From positions 4,712,001 through 4,776,000 of the forward strand of contig NZ_CP181045.1 in assembly GCF_047795645.1 (NCBI RefSeq): a DNA stretch of 64,000 nucleotides, written 5' to 3'. This stretch comes from Salipaludibacillus sp047795645 (lineage in GTDB: Bacteria > Bacillota > Bacilli > Bacillales > Salisediminibacteriaceae). Numbering within the stretch: position 1 is the stretch's first letter; every line of letters begins with the position of its first letter. The notes under the pieces were generated by a model. The model saw nothing but the letters and a program-made list of their open reading frames with translations, had not been told where the DNA came from and did no database searches. A program made the position numbers and the translations under genes. Positions 16,189 through 24,608 of this stretch are shown here, in pieces.

Positions 16189-16206
16189 AAAAAGGAGCTC
16201 CTTTTT
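16189..16206. repeat. Perfect 18-bp palindrome
   Basis: AAAAAGGAGCTCCTTTTT is a perfect palindrome without a loop, better suited to protein binding or an IS end than to a transcript hairpin. It lies between the IS1380-type remnant and the LytTR regulator. The core GAGCTCCTTT is repeated at 16139-16148, in the leader of the remnant ORF. Confidence 0.5.
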
Positions 16207-16341
16207 CTATGATTTTTTCACTTATAAGGGTTGATTTTATGAACAACCTTGGCTATAGCAATGTAAAAATATTTTAAGAATAAAAATAAAATTTTATGTA
16301 AGAAATTACAGTTATCATCATTTCCTAGGGGGGAGATAAAA

Positions 16342-17052
16342 ATGATTCGAATTGCAATTGTGGAGGATGAAATTAATTATCAAGAACAATTGATTGATTT
16401 TCTGCGAAGATTCGAGCAGGAAAAGGGGGAAAGCATTGAAATAGAGACATATTCTGACGGTGATGAATTCATTGAAAATTATAAGACTCAATTTGACATC
16501 ATCTTGATGGATGTTCAAATGCCCTTATTGGATGGTATGTCTGCAGCAGAAGAAATTAGAAAATTTGATTCGGAAGTGGTCATAATCTTTATTACAAATA
16601 TGGCGCAGTATGCCATCAAAGGATATGCTGTGGATGCACTGGATTATGTGTTGAAGCCAATTTCCTATTTTTCGTTTTCACAACGTTTGAATCGAGCAAT
16701 GGAGAGAATGAAGAAGCGGGAATCTCATTTTGTAACAGTAAAAGTTAAAGGTGGAGTGGCGCGTCTGGATCTTTCTGATATTTATTATGTGGAAAGTCAG
16801 GGGCATCAGCTTATTTTTAAAACAAAAGATGGAGAGCTAACGTCATCAGGAGCGATGAAGGATTTGGAAAAGGAATTAACTAACTACCATTTTTTTCGCG
16901 GTCATAAAGGTTATTTGATCAATTTGGAACATGTGGATGGAATGAATGCTAGCTGTGCTATTGTGAAAGGAGAAGAGCTTCCTGTGAGTCGCACGAAAAG
17001 GAAAAGTTTCATGGAGGCTTTGGCGAATCAATGGGGAGATGTGGTTAAATGA
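16342..17052 (+). CDS. LytTR-family response regulator
   Basis: The product has 236 residues. The receiver domain (1-120) has phospho-acceptor Asp57 in FDIILMDVQMP, acidic residues VEDE at 7-10 and the conserved Lys in DYVLKPI. A LytTR DNA-binding domain covers ~130-232 (YYVESQGHQLIFKTKDG; FRGHKGYLINLEHV; LPVSRTKRKSF). LytTR proteins bind two direct repeats of about 9 bp spaced by two helical turns. Such repeats occur upstream of the GH3 genes (18508-18539, 21481-21512). The RBS AGGGGGGAG is very strong. The stop overlaps the kinase start (ATGA), so they form one two-component operon. Confidence 0.93.
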   Translation: MIRIAIVEDEINYQEQLIDFLRRFEQEKGESIEIETYSDGDEFIENYKTQFDIILMDVQMPLLDGMSAAEEIRKFDSEVVIIFITNMAQYAIKGYAVDALDYVLKPISYFSFSQRLNRAMERMKKRESHFVTVKVKGGVARLDLSDIYYVESQGHQLIFKTKDGELTSSGAMKDLEKELTNYHFFRGHKGYLINLEHVDGMNASCAIVKGEELPVSRTKRKSFMEALANQWGDVVK

Positions 17053-18356
17053 TTGACATTATTCCGGACATCCCTAGGTTATATACTGCAATAGCAGAAT
17101 GGATGGCTTGTATTGTTTACATCATCATATTAAAAAGACGAATAAATGGCTGGCAGCTAGTAACAGTTGCTGGTGGTGCATTAGTTTTCCAATCTATTTT
17201 TTTAATGGTGACTAGGGATTTACCAATTGTCTTTTGGATTCCAAGTATGCTTGTGGCAGTAGGTATGATGTTTTTATTCATATATATATGTTGCGATATT
17301 ACTCCAACAGAAGCGGGTTATTTTGGTGTCAAGGCATTTGTTGCTGCGGAATTAGTTGCTGCCTTACAATGGCAAGTACATTTCTACTGGTGGAGTAGTA
17401 GCGATAGCAATCTTACATTGGAAATCTTATTATTAATTGTCATGTATGTTGGTGCTTTTTTATTAATTTGGCAACTAGAAAAAAACCTTATACCAGATGA
17501 GGGTAGATTGAATATTATGCAGCGTGAATTGTGGTCAACAGTTGTGATTGGGGCTGCGGTTTTCTTTATCAGTAACTTAAGTTTTGTTTCTGAAAGTACA
17601 CCTTTTAGTGGTCAATACGCACGAGAAATTTTTAATATTCGAACCTTAGTAAATGTAGGTGGGTTCGCCATCTTATTTGCATATCATGTACAAATAAACG
17701 AAATAAGAGTAAGACATGAACTAGAAGCGGTTCAAAAAATACTCCAGAATCAATATGCTCAATATCAACAATCAAAGGAAAGTATTGAATTAATTAATTA
17801 TAAGTATCACGATCTAAAAAATCAGATTATTGCCCTTAGAGCTGAGGAAGATCCAGAGAAGAGAAACGTCTATCTGACGGAGATGGAAAATGATATTAAG
17901 TCTTTTGAAGCGCAGAATAAGACTGGAAACAATGTACTTGATACACTACTGGCGAGTAAAAACATGTATTGTATTAAGAACGGGATTACTTTAACCTGCG
18001 TAGCAGACGGAACATTACTGAATGATATGGATGTAGTTGATATCTGCACTATTTTTGGGAATGCATTAGACAATGCAATAGAATACGAACAACAATTCGA
18101 AAATCCGGAGAAAAGACTGATTCATGTTTCGTTATTTGCTCAGAAAGGATTTGTGATGATTCGATTTGAAAACTACTTTGAAGGGAAGTTGAAACTGGAG
18201 GGTGATTTACCAGCAACGACTAAGAAAGATTCATATTTTCACGGCTATGGTTTAAAGAGTATCCAATATACAGTACAAAAGTATGATGGGATAGTCAACG
18301 TGGATAATAAAGACAATTGGTTTGAACTAAAGATTTTGATTCCAATAAAAACCTAA
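17049..18356 (+). CDS. GHKL-type sensor histidine kinase (AgrC/VirS-like)
   Basis: The product has 435 residues. About six membrane segments fill residues 10-220, with short loops and no large extracellular domain, so the sensor is the membrane part itself. Phospho-acceptor His254 lies in NYKYHDLKNQI. The N box is DICTIFGNALDNAIEYEQ and the G box HGYGLKSIQYTVQKYDG. AgrC-like kinases of this layout often sense peptides or membrane and cell-wall state; the signal here is unknown. It is cotranscribed with the LytTR regulator and is likely to control the adjacent GH3/GT genes. Confidence 0.92.
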   Translation: MIDIIPDIPRLYTAIAEWMACIVYIIILKRRINGWQLVTVAGGALVFQSIFLMVTRDLPIVFWIPSMLVAVGMMFLFIYICCDITPTEAGYFGVKAFVAAELVAALQWQVHFYWWSSSDSNLTLEILLLIVMYVGAFLLIWQLEKNLIPDEGRLNIMQRELWSTVVIGAAVFFISNLSFVSESTPFSGQYAREIFNIRTLVNVGGFAILFAYHVQINEIRVRHELEAVQKILQNQYAQYQQSKESIELINYKYHDLKNQIIALRAEEDPEKRNVYLTEMENDIKSFEAQNKTGNNVLDTLLASKNMYCIKNGITLTCVADGTLLNDMDVVDICTIFGNALDNAIEYEQQFENPEKRLIHVSLFAQKGFVMIRFENYFEGKLKLEGDLPATTKKDSYFHGYGLKSIQYTVQKYDGIVNVDNKDNWFELKILIPIKT

Positions 18357-18452
18357 TAACATCATCAGAACATTTTACCAAATTTATAATACCTTCTTTT
18401 GAACGAAAATTATAAACGACGGGGAACAAAAAAGAAATATTAATCCTATATA

Positions 18453-18499
18453 AATAAAAGCTTGGATAAATGCTAACTGCATTTATCCAAGCTTTTATT
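18453..18499 (+). terminator. Terminator after the two-component operon
   Basis: A perfect 21-bp stem (18453-18473 with 18479-18499) with loop TAACT is followed by TATTTTC. It closes the regulator/kinase transcript just before the GH3 promoter region. Confidence 0.85.
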
Positions 18500-18507
18500 A
18501 TTTTCAA

Positions 18508-18539
18508 TACAGTTTATGCAAAAAAACCTACCGTTCATG
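18508..18539 (+). promoter_or_regulatory. LytTR-type direct-repeat binding site upstream of the first GH3 gene
   Basis: TACAGTTTATG (18508-18518) and TACCGTTCATG (18529-18539) are direct repeats with start-to-start spacing of 21 bp. They match the general LytTR consensus (A/C-C-G-T-T-x-A-T-G). The arrangement and sequence recur at 21481-21512. TATGTTAAATT, about 30 bp downstream, also recurs and may be the -10 region. The start codon is some 335 bp away, so a long leader is expected. Confidence 0.65.
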
Positions 18540-18874
18540 TGATTGAAATGCATCAAGTTATATTTATGTTAAATTTCTTTATAGGCATTAGTCATAAAAG
18601 GGAAGTGACGTTTAGGATGGAATGTATACCTTTTCATTTCGAAGAAGATTGACTAGTTATATAAAGTTGTCTCGGTGATACTTTGTGTTCGATGCGAAAG
18701 GTGTTTCGTTGTACAATCTTAAATTAAATTATCTTCCCTATAGTAATTGAAAGGAGGTTACTGAAAATACGAATAAAAAGTAAGCGATAACAAAAAAGAT
18801 GTGAGTTATTTAAATTAAGAACTTTAATCTTTAATTAAATGCCTAATCTTCCATATGAAAGGGGAAATTTGAAA

Positions 18875-21361
18875 ATGAAAAACCGAATAAAATTCTTAAC
18901 GCTTTTATTAGTATTAGTTCTAACTTCTTTAATTGTCATGGCTTGTGAAAACGATGAAGCTGGAGGAGATCCGATAGAACCTGAAGAAGTTGGATCTGGT
19001 GATGTGAAATGGGATGAAGAAGAAACAGAAGATGGATATATGATTGTTACAAATGAAGATGGGGAAACATTAGCATATTCAAAGGATTCTGATGTTGAAC
19101 TTATTCAAGTGGATGGATATGCTTTTAAAGATTTAAATAACAATGGCGTACTTGATCCGTATGAAGACTGGAGATTAGAAGATAGTGTTCGAGCAGAAAA
19201 TTTAGCTTCACTTTTGGAAGTGGAAGATATAGCTGGATTAATGCTATATAGCTCTCATGTGATGAGTGTATCTGAAGAGTTAGAAGAGGAGCAAATATCA
19301 TTTCTAGATGTTGGTGGTCGTGCGGTGTTGAATGCAGCTAATGAAGCATCAACGACTGATACTGTGAAATGGAACAATGCTATGCAAGCTTATGCAGAAG
19401 GATCTGATTTTGGTATCCCTGTAATGATGAGTAGTGATCCGAGGACTGGGGGAGTTTCAAGTATTCCTTCTAATCTTGGTCTAGCATCAACATTTGATCA
19501 AGAACTAGTTCAAGATATGGGGAATTTGACTTCCATCGAGTATCGTTTACTTGGTATTGGAACATTACTTGGACCACAAATCGATTTAGCAAGTGAACCT
19601 CGCTGGAACCGAGTTTCGGGTACGTTTGGTGGAGATCCTGCATTGTCAAGAGATCTTACAAGTTCATTTGTGAATGGAGTGCAATCAACTTTTGATGAAA
19701 GTGGGGATGACCTTGGATGGGGGCCTCAAAGTTTGAGCGCAATGATTAAACATTGGCCAGGTGATGGCGCTGCAGAGGGTGGTCGTGAAAGTCACTCGGC
19801 CAGAGGTAATGGCGCAGTTTACCCTGGCGGACAATTTGATACACATCTCATTCCTTTCGTAGATGGTGGATTTAATTTGGAAGGATCGACGGAATCTGCC
19901 ACGTCAGTAATGGCATCTTACTCAATTGCATTTGGTGAAGAGGATGATTTTGGTGAATCGGTAGGTTCAGCTTTTAGTGAGTATAAAATCAACAATTTAT
20001 TACGTGAGCAATACGGATTTGATGGCGTTGTAACTACTGACTGGAGCGTTCTTGACGACGTTGAAGGTGGTTTTCTTCCAGGGAAACCTTATGGTGTGTC
20101 TGACCTAACTAAGGAAGAACGAGCATTAAAAGCAATCCTTGCAGGTACTGATCAGTTTGGTGGCTTGGACGATCGTGATGTCGTTATGGGCGCTTATGAA
20201 GTTGGTGTTGAGGAGTTAGATGAAGAAGCTATGACATCTCGATTTGAAGAATCGGGTGCGCGAATCTTAAAAGGCTACTTTAACATTGGTATATTTGAGA
20301 ACTCTTATGTTGATTTAGCAGAAGCGGAAGCGACTGTACTTAGTGAAGAATTCCAAGATCAAGCATATGATGCGCAATTAAAATCAGTTGTTATGTTAAA
20401 GAACTCAAATAACACTATTTCTTCAAATGATAGTGATGAAAAACCAACGGTATATGTTCCTAAGATTTATGCACCGTTTCAAGATTTAATTTTTGGTCCT
20501 GAAGCAGCAGAGTGGAAATTACCTGTTGAACTGGATGTATTAGAGGAATACTATAATGTTGTAACAGATACTCAAGCAGAAACACTAACAGGCCCTGAAG
20601 ACGAAGAGGGAAATCCGACGGTAGCAGTTGAGGATATTGTTCGTGCAACTCCTGAGGAATTGGAGTCCGTTGATTATAGCTTAGCAATTATTCGCGATCC
20701 AATGAACTTAGGCGGATATCATGAAGGAATGGGTTGGGATCCAGAAAACGAGGAATTTATTCCAATTTCATTACAGTATGGCGAATATACTGCTGATTCT
20801 GAACACGTTCGTGAAGAATCTATTTCCGGTGATATTACGATAACGGAAGAAGCAAGTGGATATGGTGTCGAAGAAGTTGAAGAAAAAGAAAATCGTTCTT
20901 ATTTCGGTCAACAAGCTCAAGTGTTAAATTACGAAGATGTTAATACTGTCAAGTATGCAGCTGAAAATACGTCGGAAAATGCTCCGGTTATTGTAGCAGT
21001 TAAGGCTCAACATGGACCAATGATTTTCTCAGAAATTGAGCCTTACGCTGATTCAATTCTTATGGGATTTGGGGGCTTCACAGGATCGGGTAATGGTGTT
21101 GATGATAGGGCATTGCTTGATGTTGTATCAGGTAAGAGTGAACCGTCCGCTTTATTACCAATACAAATGCCTGCAGACATGCTAGCTGTGGAAGCGCAAT
21201 TGGAAGATGTACCGCGAGATTTGGAAGTATATGTTGATAGTGAAGGGAACAGTTATGACTTTACATTCGGACTAGATTGGTCTGGTGTCATCCAAGATGA
21301 CCGTGTAGAGAAGTATAATGTACCAGCATTGGTTGACCCAGAAAATCAGGGTAACGAATAA
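18875..21361 (+). CDS. GH3 glycosidase, extracellular lipoprotein (GH3-1)
   Basis: The product has 828 residues from the ATG at 18875 (AAGGGG nine bases upstream); a frame starting at 18839 adds 12 residues with no RBS. The signal peptide has a lipobox-like VMAC with Cys24, followed by a very acidic linker (DEAGGDPIEPEEVGSGD). The GH3 N domain carries KHWPGDG and nucleophile Asp389 in GVVTTDWS. The GH3 C domain (VVMLKNSNN...) follows, with an unusually variable acidic insertion around 570-690. Likely beta-glucosidase/beta-xylosidase-type activity on the outer face of the membrane; substrate unknown. The high Asp/Glu content fits an extracellular enzyme in salty or alkaline surroundings. It forms its own transcript, with a LytTR site before it and a terminator after. 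Confidence 0.9.
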   Translation: MKNRIKFLTLLLVLVLTSLIVMACENDEAGGDPIEPEEVGSGDVKWDEEETEDGYMIVTNEDGETLAYSKDSDVELIQVDGYAFKDLNNNGVLDPYEDWRLEDSVRAENLASLLEVEDIAGLMLYSSHVMSVSEELEEEQISFLDVGGRAVLNAANEASTTDTVKWNNAMQAYAEGSDFGIPVMMSSDPRTGGVSSIPSNLGLASTFDQELVQDMGNLTSIEYRLLGIGTLLGPQIDLASEPRWNRVSGTFGGDPALSRDLTSSFVNGVQSTFDESGDDLGWGPQSLSAMIKHWPGDGAAEGGRESHSARGNGAVYPGGQFDTHLIPFVDGGFNLEGSTESATSVMASYSIAFGEEDDFGESVGSAFSEYKINNLLREQYGFDGVVTTDWSVLDDVEGGFLPGKPYGVSDLTKEERALKAILAGTDQFGGLDDRDVVMGAYEVGVEELDEEAMTSRFEESGARILKGYFNIGIFENSYVDLAEAEATVLSEEFQDQAYDAQLKSVVMLKNSNNTISSNDSDEKPTVYVPKIYAPFQDLIFGPEAAEWKLPVELDVLEEYYNVVTDTQAETLTGPEDEEGNPTVAVEDIVRATPEELESVDYSLAIIRDPMNLGGYHEGMGWDPENEEFIPISLQYGEYTADSEHVREESISGDITITEEASGYGVEEVEEKENRSYFGQQAQVLNYEDVNTVKYAAENTSENAPVIVAVKAQHGPMIFSEIEPYADSILMGFGGFTGSGNGVDDRALLDVVSGKSEPSALLPIQMPADMLAVEAQLEDVPRDLEVYVDSEGNSYDFTFGLDWSGVIQDDRVEKYNVPALVDPENQGNE

Positions 21362-21367
21362 CTTGTC

Positions 21368-21403
21368 AAAGAAACCCAAGAAATAAAACTCTTGGGTTTC
21401 TTT
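21368..21403 (+). terminator. Terminator after the first GH3 gene
   Basis: AAAGAAACCCAAGA pairs with TCTTGGGTTTCTTT (14 bp). It separates the first GH3 gene from the following unit, whose own LytTR repeats begin at 21481. Confidence 0.85.
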
Positions 21404-21480
21404 ATCTACTGATTAGTCCAGATACAGTTAGAATCTTCTACAATTTATACTGTTACTTTTGCCCAAATCTAAAGTCTATT

Positions 21481-21512
21481 TACCGTTTATAAAAAAAATC
21501 TTACCGTTTATG
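21481..21512 (+). promoter_or_regulatory. LytTR-type direct-repeat binding site upstream of the second GH3 unit
   Basis: TACCGTTTATA (21481-21491) and TACCGTTTATG (21502-21512) are almost perfect direct repeats with 21-bp periodicity, the same as at 18508-18539. TATGTTAAAAT about 26 bp downstream is shared with the first site and is a plausible -10. The rest of 21404-21677 is leader without a gene. Confidence 0.7.
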
Positions 21513-21677
21513 CAAGTGAAATATATGACGGATAATGTATGTTAAAATTTTTTTGTAGTTGTAAAGGGGCTGGCGTGTCGATAAATGAATACCTTTTCAA
21601 TCTAATGCATGTAATCTCTTTACTATACTATGAAAGAACAAAAATACATTATCATTAATCTTTAAGGGGGAATAAAA

Positions 21678-24524
21678 ATGAAAAGTAAGAATAAGAAAAA
21701 ATTCCGCATTTTTATGAGTATATTTCTATCATTTATAATTCTTGTTGGAATTGCAGGTAACGTCGCACTAGCACATTTTTCTGATGTCGTTACAATGTAC
21801 TTTGATGAAATTGATGTAGATAGTGCTGAAGCAGTTGAGGCGCGGGAACATTCAGAGAATGTTGCATCACAAATCGCTGATGAAGGAATTATTTTACTTC
21901 AAAATAATGAAGACATGCTTCCGTTAGATGAAGCTACAAAATTAAACGTCTTCGGATGGAGTTTTACAAACCCAGTATATGGGGGGACAGGTTCCGGTAG
22001 AGTAAATGCAGATACAGCAGTTAATCCAAAAAAAGGTCTTGAAAATGCCGGTTTTGAAATTAACGAACAATTATATAACGATTATGTTGATACAGGACTT
22101 GAAAGACCAATTATTGATATGGATGGTCAAGACTGGTCCATTCCAGAGCCGTTAGCCTCTGAATTTTACACTGAAGAAAGAATGCAAGAAGCTAAGGAAT
22201 TTTCGGATACAGCAGTTATTTTTGTTGCTCGTTCAGGTGGTGAAGGAGCAGATCTTCCAAGAGTGATGGATGGTCCTGATACGTTTGATCCAGACGGTGG
22301 TGCTTTTAGTGCAACGGGTAATAAATATGGGTTTGAGGATGACTTAGATCCAGATAAACATTATCTCCAACTTACTAATCGTGAACAAGATATGGTTGAT
22401 AGTGTTACAGAGCACTTTGACGATGTTGTTCTTGTAGTTAATAGCAGTAACACATTTGAGCTTAGTTGGTTAGAGGATTATGACCAAATTAAAAGCAGTG
22501 TTTCTGTTGGTGGGGCAGGACTAAATGGATTTGACTCTCTAGGTAATGTTCTAGCTGGTGAGGTAAACCCATCTGGTAGAACGGTAGATATATACACTAG
22601 AGATCTTTTGGATCCTCCTGCAATGACAAATTTTGGAGACTTTAATTATGTCCTTGAAAATGAAGATGGTTCATACGAACATGCTATTGATCAAGAAAAT
22701 GTTCTTCTGAAGTATATTGAGTATACGGAAGGTATTTATGTTGGACATCGTTATTACGAGACAGCAGCAGCAGAGGGTATTATTGATTACTATGACGAGG
22801 TCCAATTCCCGTTTGGGTATGGATTAAGTTACACAACCTTCGAACAAGAAGTAGTTCCAGATAGCTTAAACTGGGATGAAGAAAATGTTTCATTTGATGT
22901 GAACGTTACTAATACAGGTTCGGTAGCTGGTAAAGAAGTAGTACAAATCTACTTTTCTGCTCCGTACACAGGTGAGATCGAAAGGTCAGCTGTAGATTTA
23001 GTCGCTTTCGATAAAACAGATATTCTTGAACCTGATGATTCAGAAACAATTACTGTTTCATTTAAAGTAGAAGATATGGCTGCATATGATCACAACGGAA
23101 TATACAGTGATACAGGCACTTATGTACTTGAAGAAGGGGAATACTCGATTTATTTAAATAATAACTCCCATGAAGTTATTGAAGAAGTAGAAACAAGAAC
23201 ACTTTCAGAAGTGGTGTATGATGATGGTCGTTCTACTGATGAACAAGTACCAGAAAACCAGTTCGATGATATTGCAACAGGTGAGACTTATCTTTCTAGA
23301 GCTGATGGTTTTGCAAATTTAGATCAATTAGTTAATCATGAAGAATTTACTGTTAATACTGACAGTGGAGAAGAGACTATACGAGGAAAACTTGTAGATG
23401 AAGATTTCGTAGATATGGTTAACAGAGAACGATATGAGATTCCAGAAGATACTCTTACAGACGCACCTACAACTGGGGTGGATAATCGTCTGACTTTAGA
23501 AGATTTTTCTGGTGTAGACTACGATGATGATAGCTGGAATGATCTACTTGACCAATTATCGGTAGACGACATGCTTGACTTAGTTACGCTTGGTGGTTAT
23601 AGAACAATTGAAATTGAATCTGTCGGTAAGCCTCTTACAAATGACTATGATGGCCCTTCAGGTATTACTGCATATACTTCTAGATCTGATACATCAGGTA
23701 CTGCATTCCCTGCAGGGGTTGTCCTTGCGCAAACTTACAATGTAGACCTAGCTACACAAATGGGTGAAGCAGTAGGTGCTGAAGGTCAAGCTTACGGAGT
23801 ATCTGGTTGGTACGCTCCAGGGATTAACATCCACCGTTCAGCCTTCAGTGGTCGGAACTTTGAGTATTACTCTGAAGATCCGTTAGTATCTGGTAAGATG
23901 GCTTCTACTAAAATCGAAGGCTTTGAAAGTCAAGGTGGATTTGTTTATATGAAACACTTTGCACTTAATGACCAAGAGGAAAATCGAACACTTGGTTTAA
24001 TGACATGGGCTAATGAACAAACAATTCGTGATATTTATTTGAAGCCTTTTGAATTGGCAGTTAAAGAAGGTGGAGCAAGTGGTGTAATGTCAGGGTTTAA
24101 CAGTATGGGGCCAGTATGGGCTGGTGCAAGTTCAAGCCTTCTCCAAGAAGTGTTACGTAATGAGTGGGGTTTCCGAGGCCATGTTAATACAGACTTCTTC
24201 TTAGGTGCTGCCTATCCTTATATGGTAGCGGAACTAGGTTTTCGTAACGGAAATGACTTGTTATTAACTGGTACAGCTCCGCAGGGAGTACCTGAAATAA
24301 ATACAAGTAGCAATGATACTTTATGGGCGATGAGAGATGCATCACATAATATTCTTTATACAGTTGCGAATAGTGGAGCTATTGATCTACCATTGAGCAC
24401 TGATACACCTACATGGGTAAAAATCACAATTGCAGTAGATATCCTTCTTGCATTAGGTGTTATAGCTGGATTTTACTTCACTTTCCGTAAGCCGAGGGAA
24501 CAATATACAGTGAATAAAGCGTAG
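21678..24524 (+). CDS. Membrane-anchored GH3 glycosidase with permuted domain order (GH3-2)
   Basis: The product has 948 residues. A transmembrane segment (~9-33) leads to an extracellular part that begins with the GH3 C domain (ASQIADEGIILLQNNEDMLPL, ~65-390). The fibronectin-III-like domain follows (FGYGLSYTTFEQE... to ~500), and only then the GH3 N (TIM-barrel) domain (~620-900) with GRNFEYYSEDP, KHFALNDQEENR and nucleophile Asp839 in GHVNTDFF. A second transmembrane helix (~915-938) with a positive tail (TFRKPREQY) ends the protein. This inversion of the normal N-C-FnIII order is known in some ruminal and gut GH3 enzymes. It is strongly acidic. RBS is AAGGGGG. It is the first gene of the second unit; substrate unknown. 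Confidence 0.9.
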   Translation: MKSKNKKKFRIFMSIFLSFIILVGIAGNVALAHFSDVVTMYFDEIDVDSAEAVEAREHSENVASQIADEGIILLQNNEDMLPLDEATKLNVFGWSFTNPVYGGTGSGRVNADTAVNPKKGLENAGFEINEQLYNDYVDTGLERPIIDMDGQDWSIPEPLASEFYTEERMQEAKEFSDTAVIFVARSGGEGADLPRVMDGPDTFDPDGGAFSATGNKYGFEDDLDPDKHYLQLTNREQDMVDSVTEHFDDVVLVVNSSNTFELSWLEDYDQIKSSVSVGGAGLNGFDSLGNVLAGEVNPSGRTVDIYTRDLLDPPAMTNFGDFNYVLENEDGSYEHAIDQENVLLKYIEYTEGIYVGHRYYETAAAEGIIDYYDEVQFPFGYGLSYTTFEQEVVPDSLNWDEENVSFDVNVTNTGSVAGKEVVQIYFSAPYTGEIERSAVDLVAFDKTDILEPDDSETITVSFKVEDMAAYDHNGIYSDTGTYVLEEGEYSIYLNNNSHEVIEEVETRTLSEVVYDDGRSTDEQVPENQFDDIATGETYLSRADGFANLDQLVNHEEFTVNTDSGEETIRGKLVDEDFVDMVNRERYEIPEDTLTDAPTTGVDNRLTLEDFSGVDYDDDSWNDLLDQLSVDDMLDLVTLGGYRTIEIESVGKPLTNDYDGPSGITAYTSRSDTSGTAFPAGVVLAQTYNVDLATQMGEAVGAEGQAYGVSGWYAPGINIHRSAFSGRNFEYYSEDPLVSGKMASTKIEGFESQGGFVYMKHFALNDQEENRTLGLMTWANEQTIRDIYLKPFELAVKEGGASGVMSGFNSMGPVWAGASSSLLQEVLRNEWGFRGHVNTDFFLGAAYPYMVAELGFRNGNDLLLTGTAPQGVPEINTSSNDTLWAMRDASHNILYTVANSGAIDLPLSTDTPTWVKITIAVDILLALGVIAGFYFTFRKPREQYTVNKA

Positions 24525-24554
24525 CCTACCTGTAACTGAGATATAAAATAACTT

Positions 24555-24589
24555 AATTTAGCGGTGCTCTCTATGAGTGTCGCTAAATT
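24555..24589 (+). other. mRNA hairpin between GH3-2 and GH3-3
   Basis: AATTTAGCG pairs with CGCTAAATT across a 17-base loop and no T-run follows. It is probably a processing or stability element inside the operon rather than a terminator. Confidence 0.4.
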
Positions 24590-24608
24590 CAAAAAGAGGA
24601 AGATTCAA

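Noticed and set aside
16035..16277. 80-codon plus-strand ORF
   Set aside because: It is antisense to the better supported IS1380-type stub, has no RBS, and its hydrophobicity comes from AT-rich codons.
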